A stretch of DNA of 64,000 nt from Brevibacillus brevis (GTDB lineage: Bacteria > Bacillota > Bacilli > Brevibacillales > Brevibacillaceae). Location: the NCBI RefSeq assembly GCF_022026395.1, contig NZ_CP041767.1:2264501-2328500 (forward strand). The letters are read 5' to 3'. The notes beneath the pieces were generated by a model, which was not told the origin of the DNA, searched no databases, and saw nothing but the letters and a program-made list of their open reading frames with translations. Below, piece by piece: positions 1 through 7,151 of the stretch. Made by a program: the position numbers and the translations under genes. Each line of letters starts with the position of its first letter. Within the stretch, counting starts at the first letter, position 1.

Positions 1-354
1 GCCGTTTGGATCGGATGTGATAAAATGCCGCTGACCGAAATCTTCGTTTTTAATGTCAAGATGGAGAGGAAGACCTGCTTTCACAATAAGTCTCTCGTAT
101 TCAGCGTCAACATCATCGACTTCGAAATTAAGGATAAGACCACCATCAACTGGCTTTCGGAAACCCTGTGGAATCGTGTTGTGTGAAGGATCCAAGATGG
201 CTAGCTCAAATGCCGGAGTACTGCTCTTATTTTGCAGGCTCACATACCAGTCTGCTTCGAATACAATTTCAAAACCAAAGTACTCTCGATAAAACTTCGA
301 GCTAGCCTCAACTTGTTTTGTCAAGATGACAGGATAAAAGCTGTTCACTTTCAT
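1..354 (-). CDS. Glyoxalase/bleomycin-resistance (VOC) fold protein, 3' end outside window
   Basis: The first 118 residues are in the window and the gene runs off the left edge. The protein begins [18 protein letters not shown] and continues with [13 protein letters not shown], the usual first beta-alpha-beta unit of a VOC domain, then a DVDAEYERL segment typical of the second half of the module. No metal ligands can be assigned safely because the domain is incomplete, so the substrate is unknown (glyoxalase-like, dioxygenase-like and antibiotic-binding members share this fold). The ATG at 354 is preceded by AAGGAGAG at good spacing. A strong palindrome covers its promoter, so a ligand-responsive repressor is likely. 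Confidence 0.8.
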   Translation of the reverse strand, partial: MKVNSFYPVILTKQVEASSKFYREYFGFEIVFEADWYVSLQNKSSTPAFELAILDPSHNTIPQGFRKPVDGGLILNFEVDDVDAEYERLIVKAGLPLHLDIKNEDFGQRHFITSDPNG

Positions 355-387
355 TACGGATCTCTCCTTCACGATTGGATGAGGTTA

Positions 388-416
388 ATTTTACATACAT
401 ACAGTATGTATGTAAA
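388..416 (-). promoter_or_regulatory. Promoter with 25-bp palindromic operator between -35 and -10
   Basis: On the minus strand TTTACA (411-416) and TAAAAT (388-393) are 17 bp apart, a good sigma-A promoter for the glyoxalase-fold gene. The spacer is filled by a perfect palindrome at 391-415 with 12-base arms TTACATACATAC around one central base. This is the size and position of a TetR-, PadR- or MarR-type operator; the regulator is not identifiable in the window. Confidence 0.7.
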
Positions 417-530
417 GTGTTTTCACAATTTTTTCAACAAAGCTTCCTACACTTTGCCACACGCAAATCGGCAACGGATAAACCCCGCTGTGGTATAATA
501 AGAACATCTTGGAATTAAAGGGGCTCAGAC

Positions 531-1268
531 ATGGCAGAAGAATGGTTTGAACGCAGCTTTCGCGAAGATTATGTGCTTGTGTATCGTCATAGGGACGATT
601 CGGCAGCAGATGGAGAGATCGCTAATCTGTTGGAAAGATTGCCGGTAAAGGACACAGGACGCGTACTTGATCTTTGCTGCGGGAGCGGGCGTCATTCGCG
701 TGCGCTGGCTCGCCGGGGGTATGAAGTAGTTGGTGTGGATTTGTCGCCTGTTCTTTTACAGTTGGCCGAGGAACAAAACACCTATCCACAGCTAAGTTTT
801 GCCCGCTGTGACATGCGCGACATTCCGTTTCGCGAAGAATTTGATATCGTGGTGAATTTGTTTACCAGCTTCGGTTATTTCTCCACAGATGAAGAAAATG
901 CTAACGTTATTCGTAACATGGCACAAGCACTCAAAAAAAATGGTGAAGTGGTCATCGATTTCTTAAATGCAGCGTACGTCATCGATAATCTCGTGCCTCA
1001 CTCTACCAAGGAAGTCAGTGGGATGTTGATTAAAGAAGAGCGCTGGATCCAGGATGGATTTGTGAAAAAGCGGATACTGATTTCCGACGAGTCATCGAAT
1101 GAACCGCGTGAGTATATGGAGCAGGTTCGCTTGTTTTCTGCCCAGCAAATGATTGCGATGCTGACAGAAGCGGGATTCGAAAAAATTCAAGTATTTGGAA
1201 ACTATCTGTTTGAAGAATATGTGGCGCATGAATCACCGCGTATGATTTTTTATGCTGTGAAGCAATAG
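531..1268 (+). CDS. Class I SAM-dependent methyltransferase
   Basis: A 245-residue cytoplasmic protein with a Rossmann methyltransferase core. Motif I is VLDLCCGSGRHSRALA at about residues 45-60, followed by the acidic residue of motif II in VVGVDLS. A CDMRDIPF segment fits the adenine-binding motif III and VVNLFTSFGYF fits motif IV. The substrate cannot be read from the sequence; the closest general type is the small-molecule or ubiquinone-like methyltransferase 11 group. The ATG at 531 has a weak GGGG-type ribosome site, and TATAAT at 494-499 is a likely -10 box. It stands just upstream of the pterin dehydratase-like gene. Confidence 0.85.
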   Translation: MAEEWFERSFREDYVLVYRHRDDSAADGEIANLLERLPVKDTGRVLDLCCGSGRHSRALARRGYEVVGVDLSPVLLQLAEEQNTYPQLSFARCDMRDIPFREEFDIVVNLFTSFGYFSTDEENANVIRNMAQALKKNGEVVIDFLNAAYVIDNLVPHSTKEVSGMLIKEERWIQDGFVKKRILISDESSNEPREYMEQVRLFSAQQMIAMLTEAGFEKIQVFGNYLFEEYVAHESPRMIFYAVKQ

Positions 1269-1344
1269 GGTGCGGATAACCTGTACGTCTCGTGAATATG
1301 ATGGTGTAACAACCATTTATCGGGTAAAAGGGGGCATTGCTACA

Positions 1345-1629
1345 ATGAGCAAGCTGTCTTTGGAACAGGTCAAATTGTATCTGAGCAAAGTACCTGGCTG
1401 GAAGCTGGTAGAAGACCGAATGGCACTATCACGCACGTACCACTGTCGTGACTTTTCCACTGCGGTCAGTTTCGTCAACCGTGTGGCGGAGATGCTTGAG
1501 CATGACAATCAGCATGTGGAAATTCATCTGGCAGGTGGGACAGTCACGTTTACGTTAGCCACCCGTGAGGCAAAAGGTTTAACCGGCAAAGATTTTGCAT
1601 TAGCCCAGACCATTAGCAAAGTAAGCTGA
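1345..1629 (+). CDS. Pterin-4a-carbinolamine dehydratase-like protein, altered active-site motif
   Basis: A 94-residue protein of the PCD/DCoH fold. The pattern at its end, REAKGLTGKDFALAQTI, closely matches the family's AKGLTKLDFEMA block. The ATG at 1345 is chosen because AAGGGGGC precedes it; an upstream in-frame extension from 1270 has no ribosome site. Family members normally carry an NHHP-type motif that forms the active site. Here the corresponding stretch reads EHDNQHVEI, so only the first histidine is clearly kept. It could be a divergent dehydratase or a non-catalytic relative. A terminator follows at once, so it is probably the last gene of its transcript. Confidence 0.75.
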   Translation: MSKLSLEQVKLYLSKVPGWKLVEDRMALSRTYHCRDFSTAVSFVNRVAEMLEHDNQHVEIHLAGGTVTFTLATREAKGLTGKDFALAQTISKVS

Positions 1630-1644
1630 AAGGCAGAAGAGAAA

Positions 1645-1680
1645 TAACCGCTTCCCATAGCGAAGCGGTGTTTCTTTTTG
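1645..1680 (+). terminator. Intrinsic terminator
   Basis: ACCGCTTC (1647-1654) pairs with GAAGCGGT (1662-1669), followed by a T-rich run to 1679. Confidence 0.8.
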
Positions 1681-1740
1681 GCTTTTTAAGAGTTACTTTG
1701 TTATGATGGGCAGTATGAACCATTTCGGAGGGATTACAAG

Positions 1741-2061
1741 ATGGACATTCAACAACATGAGCAATTGATTCAACTGTTGGCGGAGTATAAAAATCAAAAG
1801 GCTTCCGTGACTTTTACCCAATGGGATACCGATAGGGAAGAAGAGGAAGAGGTAACACAATTTCAAGCTCAGCTTTTGGAAACCAAGCTGACTGACAATG
1901 AATTTGAAGAAAAAGATCTCCTCCTTGTGTTTACGACAGCAGAGGGCGAAGAACTGGAAATCCTGATGGAGATTCCGGGTGATGAAGTAGATTTGGCTAG
2001 CTATGAGGAAGGGCATTTGCGTATTTTTGGAACAGAAGCGGAGATTGTTTTGCAAAAATGA
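1741..2061 (+). CDS. Small acidic protein of unknown function
   Basis: A 106-residue, Glu/Asp-rich protein with a DREEEEEV stretch and no signal peptide, membrane segment or cysteine. I do not recognise the family. The start at 1741 has a good CGGAGGG ribosome site. Its stop codon overlaps the next start in an ATGA arrangement, so it is translationally coupled to the cysteine-cluster protein downstream, and the two probably work together or are needed in equal amounts. A TATGAT at 1702-1707 could be its -10 box. Confidence 0.7.
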   Translation: MDIQQHEQLIQLLAEYKNQKASVTFTQWDTDREEEEEVTQFQAQLLETKLTDNEFEEKDLLLVFTTAEGEELEILMEIPGDEVDLASYEEGHLRIFGTEAEIVLQK

Positions 2062-2822
2062 AAACGAAGCGAGCTTTTCGTTATGTAGGCACGCCCGATC
2101 CTATGTCTGATAAAGAGGCGTACCACTGCGAAAAATATATAAAGAAAAACAAGCATTCGTTGGTGAGAGCGGGACAATATTTGGTTGATGTAACAGCCCT
2201 CCATGCTTTGTTTCACTTGGACTGTTGGAATTGCAGGACGGTTCATCGTGAGACCTGTTGTGAGGGTGGACAACCTTACGCCGTAGAAGAATGGCAGATT
2301 CCAATCATGGAGGGGGAAATCCCCTCTATCTCTGCTGGACTCGAGGATGAGGCTGAACGCAATCATTGGCTTCTTTATGGAGTTTGGGATCGCAATGAAC
2401 CTCAAGGAACTATTCGCATGCGGCATGGCAATTGCCTTTTTTATCAAGAAAACAATGGGCGTTACGGGTGTGCGATCCATGCTTATGCGGAGCAGGCTGG
2501 TCGTGAAGTAGAGCCTATTAAGCCATTTAGCTGTCAACTGTATCCAATCGATTTGATTGATACAGGGGAGGGGATTCTGTTAACAGCAGTTACCAATGAA
2601 ACGTCCTCCTTTTCCAGATGGGGTACGGATTATTTGGAGCAGTTTTATTGTGCCAGTCCGGCTCGCCGAAAGCTTGCCACGCACATAGATGACAAGCTGT
2701 TTGCATTAGAAGGCTATCGACCAGCCTATGAGTGGAATCTCCCTTTGTTACGTTATATCTTGCAAGATGATGCCGAGCGAATAGAAGGCATACTTGCGAG
2801 TAGCTATCAATTGGAACGTTGA
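2058..2822 (+). CDS. Cysteine-cluster protein, possibly metal-binding
   Basis: A 254-residue cytoplasmic protein. The notable feature is a cysteine cluster near residues 56-70 (CWNCRTVHRETCCEGG), followed by a second group with CLFY, CAIHAY and FSCQLYPI. Such spacing resembles the YkgJ/DUF3109 class of Fe-S or zinc cluster proteins of unknown function, where the final cysteine sits before a Y-P turn. This assignment rests on cysteine pattern only. The ATG overlaps the stop of the preceding acidic protein by four bases, which marks an operon of two. Confidence 0.6.
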   Translation: MKTKRAFRYVGTPDPMSDKEAYHCEKYIKKNKHSLVRAGQYLVDVTALHALFHLDCWNCRTVHRETCCEGGQPYAVEEWQIPIMEGEIPSISAGLEDEAERNHWLLYGVWDRNEPQGTIRMRHGNCLFYQENNGRYGCAIHAYAEQAGREVEPIKPFSCQLYPIDLIDTGEGILLTAVTNETSSFSRWGTDYLEQFYCASPARRKLATHIDDKLFALEGYRPAYEWNLPLLRYILQDDAERIEGILASSYQLER

Positions 2823-2878
2823 ATGCCTTGTGATATGATGATGTATGCATCAAGTAGATTGATAAAGGAGCAACAGCG

Positions 2879-3388
2879 ATGAACGTCAAGACAACTCAAG
2901 AATCTCGTACAATTCAGGCATCACTGGTTCAGCCATCCGATACGAATTACCATGGGACTATTTTTGGTGGTACGATGATGGCTTATATAGATGAGGTAGC
3001 TGCAATCGCTGCGATGCGACATTCGCGTCGCCCTGTTGTGACAGCATCGATTGACTCGATTGACTTTCTTGCTCCCGTCAAAATGGGACATTCCATTTGC
3101 CTCGAAGCGTTTGTTTCGTCAACGGGCAAAACGTCCATGGAAATTTTCGTAAAGGTTATCTCAGAAAATCTCCAGACTGGCAATCGCATTTTGACCGCGA
3201 CATCTTTTCTCACCTTTGTTGCCTTAGATGAAGATGGAAATCCGACTGAGGTGCCAGCCATTGTCCCTGAAACAGAGGAAGAAGAGCGATTGATGGCCAC
3301 TGCGGATGAGCGCAAAAAAATGCGCAAAGAACGAAAAGGGAATCTGCAAGATTTCGTGAGCCAATTGAACATCGAGAAAAACATATAA
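2879..3388 (+). CDS. Acyl-CoA thioesterase, hotdog fold (YkhA/YciA type)
   Basis: A 169-residue single-hotdog acyl-CoA hydrolase. HGTIFGGTMMAYIDEVAAIAA carries the family's N/H-G-x-x-FGG motif and the catalytic acidic residue on the central helix; SIDSIDFLAPVKMGH forms the strand-turn that follows. The C-terminal 40 residues are a charged tail (DERKKMRKERK) that members of this group also show. It would release free fatty acid from cytosolic acyl-CoA. The ATG at 2879 has AAGGAG upstream. The next element downstream is a palindrome similar in layout to fatty-acid-regulator sites. Confidence 0.88.
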   Translation: MNVKTTQESRTIQASLVQPSDTNYHGTIFGGTMMAYIDEVAAIAAMRHSRRPVVTASIDSIDFLAPVKMGHSICLEAFVSSTGKTSMEIFVKVISENLQTGNRILTATSFLTFVALDEDGNPTEVPAIVPETEEEERLMATADERKKMRKERKGNLQDFVSQLNIEKNI

Positions 3389-3404
3389 ATTCTTTTAGTC
3401 TTCA

Positions 3405-3428
3405 CCCTGAACGAACATTCGTTCAGGG
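3405..3428. promoter_or_regulatory. 24-bp palindrome, TetR/FadR-like operator candidate
   Basis: CCCTGAACGAA (3405-3415) and TTCGTTCAGGG (3418-3428) form 11-bp perfect arms around two bases. No T-run follows, so it is a poor terminator. The core TGAACGAACATTCGTTCA has the same layout as the Bacillus FadR site (TGAATGA..TCATTCA) and lies 36 bp before the aldo/keto reductase start. A role in that gene's control is inferred. Confidence 0.5.
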
Positions 3429-3464
3429 AATTCTCGTTTATTTATGAGGAGGAGGAATCGGGCA

Positions 3465-4385
3465 ATGAAGTACCGCAGACTAGGAAAAACGGATCTGAAC
3501 GTATCCGTGATCGGTGTAGGTACCTGGCAATTTGGCGGGGAGTGGGGCATGGATTTCTCCCAAGAAGCTGTTGACCAGATTCTCGACAAAGCAAAAGATC
3601 TCGGCATCAACTTGATTGATACAGCGGAATGCTACGGAGATCATCTGTCCGAACAGCTTATCGGAGGATATTTGAAAAAAAGCCGCCGGGAAGACTGGAT
3701 TGTGGCGACGAAATTCGGGCATCATTTTCATGACAAATTTTCTCGAACCAATCATTACGGTGCAGTTGAAGTACAGCAGCAGTTGGAAAAATCGCTGCAA
3801 GCCTTGCAGACCGACTATATTGACTTGTACCAATTCCACTCGGGACCTGACGAGGCTTTTGACAATGATGACTTGTGGACCTACCTCGACAAACAGGTGC
3901 AGGCAGGAACGATCCGTCATCTCGGTCTCTCCATAGCGAAAAACGACAACATGCATCAAACATCAGCTGCTTCTTCGGTACATGCAAAAGCAATCCAAGT
4001 AGTTTACAATCGTCTGGATCAAAAGCCGGAAGAAAGTGTTTTTGCTTCTTGCCAGCAGCAAGACCTGGGTGTATTGGCTCGCGTTCCGTTGGCGAGTGGT
4101 TATTTGAGTGGAAAGTATAAGCCGGGTTCTGTATTCAGTGGAAATGATGTTCGACATCGACACGATCAGGAGCATGTCAACAAGCTGTTGCTCCAGGTAG
4201 AAGAAATCAAGAAAAATGAAGTTCCAGAAGGAATGGATATGGCGCAGTGGGCATTGGCGTGGTGCCTCAAGCATCCGGCTGTCACGACCGTGATCCCGGG
4301 CAGCAAGAGCCCAGCACAAGTAGAGGCAAATGCCAAAGCGGCTGACTATGTAAGCGATGAGCATCCACAAGCGATGTCGAAATAA
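3465..4385 (+). CDS. Aldo/keto reductase
   Basis: A 306-residue NADPH-dependent oxidoreductase of the AKR TIM-barrel superfamily. It starts MKYRRLGKTDLNVSVIGVGTW; the catalytic tetrad is visible as Asp in LIDTAECYGDH (D and Y), Lys in WIVATKFGHH and His in YQFHSG. The end VTTVIPGSKSPAQVEANAKA is the cofactor-binding signature. The ATG at 3465 is chosen because AGGAGGAGG lies just before it; the upstream ATG at 3444 lies inside that ribosome site. The natural substrate is unknown. The preceding palindrome suggests inducible expression. Confidence 0.9.
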   Translation: MKYRRLGKTDLNVSVIGVGTWQFGGEWGMDFSQEAVDQILDKAKDLGINLIDTAECYGDHLSEQLIGGYLKKSRREDWIVATKFGHHFHDKFSRTNHYGAVEVQQQLEKSLQALQTDYIDLYQFHSGPDEAFDNDDLWTYLDKQVQAGTIRHLGLSIAKNDNMHQTSAASSVHAKAIQVVYNRLDQKPEESVFASCQQQDLGVLARVPLASGYLSGKYKPGSVFSGNDVRHRHDQEHVNKLLLQVEEIKKNEVPEGMDMAQWALAWCLKHPAVTTVIPGSKSPAQVEANAKAADYVSDEHPQAMSK

Positions 4386-4399
4386 AAAGGATACGTGCC

Positions 4400-4696
4400 A
4401 TGACAACTTCCAAAAAAACGGAAAGAACGTGCGCGAATGGTCATTCATACATGAAAAGCACAGATTGTCCGACTTGTCCAATCTGTGAGCAAGAACGCAA
4501 ACCGGACATGGGATTTCTTTCTCTGCTCTCGGCACCAGCAAGAAGGGAATTGGAACACAATGGAATCACTACCTTGGAACAGCTCGCAAGCTACAGCGAA
4601 AAAGAGGTTCTGAAATTTCATGGGATGGGGCCAGCATCTATGCCGAAACTTCGGACAGTATTGAAGGAAAAGGGATTGTCATTTAAGAACGAATGA
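4400..4696 (+). CDS. Small protein with Cys motif and RNA polymerase alpha-CTD-like HhH domain
   Basis: A 98-residue protein of two parts. The N-terminal part holds CANGHSYMKSTDCPTCPIC, which looks like a small zinc-binding knuckle. The C-terminal part (about residues 40-95) reads LSAPARRELEHNGITTLEQL then EVLKFHGMGPASMPKLRTVL, the helix-hairpin-helix pattern of the RNA polymerase alpha C-terminal domain. A role in nucleic-acid or protein contact is inferred; the precise function is unknown. It follows the aldo/keto reductase after 14 bp and shares its terminator. Confidence 0.75.
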   Translation: MTTSKKTERTCANGHSYMKSTDCPTCPICEQERKPDMGFLSLLSAPARRELEHNGITTLEQLASYSEKEVLKFHGMGPASMPKLRTVLKEKGLSFKNE

Positions 4697-4711
4697 TTGA
4701 ACACAGCGAAT

Positions 4712-4756
4712 AAAAAAGGAGGAGCCGCGAGAGGACAGCGGCTTCTCCTTTTTCAT
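4712..4756. terminator. Bidirectional intrinsic terminator between convergent genes
   Basis: AAAAAGGAGGAGCCGC and GCGGCTTCTCCTTTTT form a long stem with A-run and T-run on either side, serving both the gene ending at 4696 and the minus-strand gene ending at 4757. Confidence 0.85.
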
Positions 4757-5182
4757 TTAATCCAAAAAGCGGGATCTGATCTGCGGGGTAGGTAGCATGC
4801 ATTGCTCTGCTTTACCCATCCATCGATAGCGATTTCTCGCGACCCAATCATAAATCGGATTGCGGACAGGTCTAGGGATGAGTCGAGCTATGTTTGACAG
4901 CAGAGGCCATCCGCCTTGAAGCTTGCGGCCAACGTGCAAGATCGCATCCGATTTCGTATATAGCTGTCCGTTGGCGATAAAGACAACGGATGACATGTCT
5001 TTTTCCTGATAGTTGTAATGAGACAAAATTTCCTGCGCTCTCTGTGACTGCAAGGAAGCAAAATGAATGTGTCCATGCGGATCACGCTTCAAAATAAACT
5101 GCACAGCACCGTGGCACAGATGACAAACCCCATCAAACAGCAACAGATACGCAGGATGGTCCAGTTCTCTGCCTGCTTTCAT
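4757..5182 (-). CDS. DCC family thiol-disulfide oxidoreductase-like protein (YuxK type)
   Basis: A 141-residue protein with the family motif LLFDGVCHLCHGAVQF near its N-terminus, where the DGxCxxC gives the family its name, followed by FILKRDPHG, FASLQS and SDAILHVGRKLQGGWPLL. These are the standard DUF393 blocks. It is expected to be a thioredoxin-like redox protein, though activity is rarely proven for the family. The second ATG (5182) is preferred because GGAGGG lies eight bases before it; the ATG at 5197 has no ribosome site. It follows hutH on the same strand after a 94-bp gap. Confidence 0.85.
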   Translation of the reverse strand: MKAGRELDHPAYLLLFDGVCHLCHGAVQFILKRDPHGHIHFASLQSQRAQEILSHYNYQEKDMSSVVFIANGQLYTKSDAILHVGRKLQGGWPLLSNIARLIPRPVRNPIYDWVARNRYRWMGKAEQCMLPTPQIRSRFLD

Positions 5183-5276
5183 GAGACAGCCCTCCATACT
5201 TCAAGTGGTTTGTTCTACATGCTTATCCTTAGCTCCATCATAACAGAGAAAGACAATGGTTCCTATACACGAACAA

Positions 5277-6791
5277 TTATTCCGTCACAAACGCGAGTGT
5301 CCCTTGCTGGATCAACTCTTCTGCCTTTACGAGATCAGGATGCATTTCGCGGTCTTCATGCAGGCGGGGAATCACCCGGCGCAACTCTTCATAGGCTCGT
5401 GCTGTACCTGTTCCAAGATCTCCCGAACCAAAATCGATAGCTTGTGCTGCTGCCAAATATTCAATGGCAAGCACCTTGGTGACATTAGATACGATCGTGC
5501 GAAGCTTGCGAGCAGAAGTTGTACCCATGCTGACATGGTCCTCCTGATTGGCAGATGACGGGATCGAATCGACAGATGCCGGATGGCAGAGCACTTTGTT
5601 TTCAGAAACAATGGAAGCGGCTACATATTGCGTAATCATAAATCCAGAATGGAGTCCTCCATTTTCGGTTAGGAATCCGGGAAGACCGCTTAGCTGTGGA
5701 TTGACGAGACGTTCTGTCCTTCTTTCGGAAATATTTGCCAGTTCAGCTATGGCAATGGCAAGAAAATCTGCTGCGAATGCCATTGGCTGACCATGGAAAT
5801 TTCCGCCGGAGATGACGTCGCCAGTTTCCGTAAAAAGGATAGGGTTATCGGTGACGCTATTGCATTCACGAGTAACTGTGGTCCATACATACTCCAGTGT
5901 ATCACGAGTTGCACCGTGTACTTGCGGGAGGCAACGAAGGCTGTAAGGATCTTGTACACGCAGTTCACCCTGCGCAGTTGTACGTTTGCTGCCGGATAAG
6001 TGCTGGAGTAATCGCTTGGCCGATTCCTTCTGTCCTGGATGCGGGCGGACGAGATGGAGTTGAGGATCAAAGGCTTTTGGAATTCCACGTAGCGCTTCAA
6101 TCGTCATCGCCGCAATCAATTCCGCGCTTTCAAGCAGAACTCGCGAATCATACAAGGCCAGGCAAAGCTGTGCGGTCATCGCCTGTGTACCGTTAATCAG
6201 AGCCAGACCTTCTTTTGCCTCAAGTGGAATAGGGGAGAGACCCACTTCGTTCAGTGCTTCTTTGCCAGAAAGCCGCTTGCCATTGACGAGTGCTTCACCT
6301 TTGCCGAGCATGACCAGAACCATATGAGCGAGAGGGGCCAGGTCGCCACTGGCACCAAGGGAACCTTGTTGAGGTATAATCGGATGAACCCCTCGATTGC
6401 ATAGTTCTACTAGCTGAAGTAATGTTTCTTCTCGAATTCCTGAATACCCCTTTGCCAACGCATTGATGCGCAAAGCCATCATCGCACGAACAACTTCAAC
6501 GGCATAAGGGTCGCCCATCCCGCAAGCATGACTCATAATCAAATTTTCTTGCAGTTTGCTTACGTCCTCACCGTGGATCATGACATCAGAGAATTTTCCG
6601 AAGCCGGTGGTGATTCCGTATACGACTTCCTGTTGCGATACCATTCTCTCCACCATAGCCCGTGAAGCACGAACACGATGCAATGCTTCTTCGGTCAATT
6701 GGATGTAGGTGGCGCTCCTTGCAATGGAAACGACATCTTCGATACGCAATTGATCCCCGTCTACTTTTACAATGTTTGCTTGCTGATTCAT
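5277..6791 (-). CDS. hutH: Histidine ammonia-lyase
   Basis: A 504-residue cytoplasmic enzyme that deaminates L-histidine to trans-urocanate, the first step of histidine use. The self-processed MIO cofactor comes from Ala147-Ser148-Gly149 in QQGSLGASGDLAPLAHM, and the active-site loop YGITTGFGKFSDV is intact. Length is normal. SD AAAGGAGG precedes the ATG at 6791. No other hut gene is next to it, so histidine catabolism is split in this genome or continued elsewhere. Its 160-base leader contains a 39-bp perfect hairpin followed by TCTTTTCGTT just before the ribosome site, which suggests transcription attenuation. Confidence 0.95.
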   Translation of the reverse strand: MNQQANIVKVDGDQLRIEDVVSIARSATYIQLTEEALHRVRASRAMVERMVSQQEVVYGITTGFGKFSDVMIHGEDVSKLQENLIMSHACGMGDPYAVEVVRAMMALRINALAKGYSGIREETLLQLVELCNRGVHPIIPQQGSLGASGDLAPLAHMVLVMLGKGEALVNGKRLSGKEALNEVGLSPIPLEAKEGLALINGTQAMTAQLCLALYDSRVLLESAELIAAMTIEALRGIPKAFDPQLHLVRPHPGQKESAKRLLQHLSGSKRTTAQGELRVQDPYSLRCLPQVHGATRDTLEYVWTTVTRECNSVTDNPILFTETGDVISGGNFHGQPMAFAADFLAIAIAELANISERRTERLVNPQLSGLPGFLTENGGLHSGFMITQYVAASIVSENKVLCHPASVDSIPSSANQEDHVSMGTTSARKLRTIVSNVTKVLAIEYLAAAQAIDFGSGDLGTGTARAYEELRRVIPRLHEDREMHPDLVKAEELIQQGTLAFVTE

Positions 6792-6828
6792 CTGTAATTT
6801 CCTCCTTTAGCAGAGCAGAGAACGAAAA

Positions 6829-6867
6829 GAGCGAGGGGTTAGGATATCATATCCTAACCCCTCGCTC
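6829..6867 (-). terminator. Terminator-like hairpin in the hutH leader (attenuator candidate)
   Basis: A perfect inverted repeat with 19-base arms (GAGCGAGGGGTTAGGATAT at 6829-6847 and its complement at 6849-6867) around one base. Read on the minus strand it ends in CTC then TCTTTTCG, so it can act as an intrinsic terminator between promoter and ribosome site. In Bacillus subtilis HutP overcomes a comparable terminator; whether HutP acts here is not known. Confidence 0.65.
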
Positions 6868-6960
6868 GAGAGCATGTATGTGATTGGATGAAAACGTGTA
6901 AGCCTGCATTCGTCGCGGCATACGTTCTTCCTCACTTTCGTTCATGTGCAACTGTCTGAT

Positions 6961-6989
6961 TATTTAAGCTATTGCTATCATTGTATCAA
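6961..6989 (-). promoter_or_regulatory. Candidate hutH promoter
   Basis: TTGATA (minus strand, 6984-6989) and TAAATA (6961-6966) with a 17-bp spacer. The -35 is good and the -10 weak. It would give a leader of about 160 bases that includes the hairpin at 6829-6867. Confidence 0.45.
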
Positions 6990-7151
6990 ATGCCTACGTG
7001 CAGTCAAGATGATCTTGTCACGGCGACTTCCCTAAGGAGCAAAAAAAGGGCTTAGTCCATTTTTTGAAACTGGGCGAGAGTCGTCTCTCGAGTTGGATAA
7101 ATGTCATACCATGTACTGTGTTATTTCATCCGAAAGGACGTGTAGAATTCC

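Noticed and set aside
3405-3428. Palindrome read as the terminator of the thioesterase gene
   Set aside because: No T-run follows on either strand, and the arms match an operator layout better.
6887-6900. cre-like sequence in the hutH leader
   Set aside because: Only about half of the consensus is matched and the right half fails.
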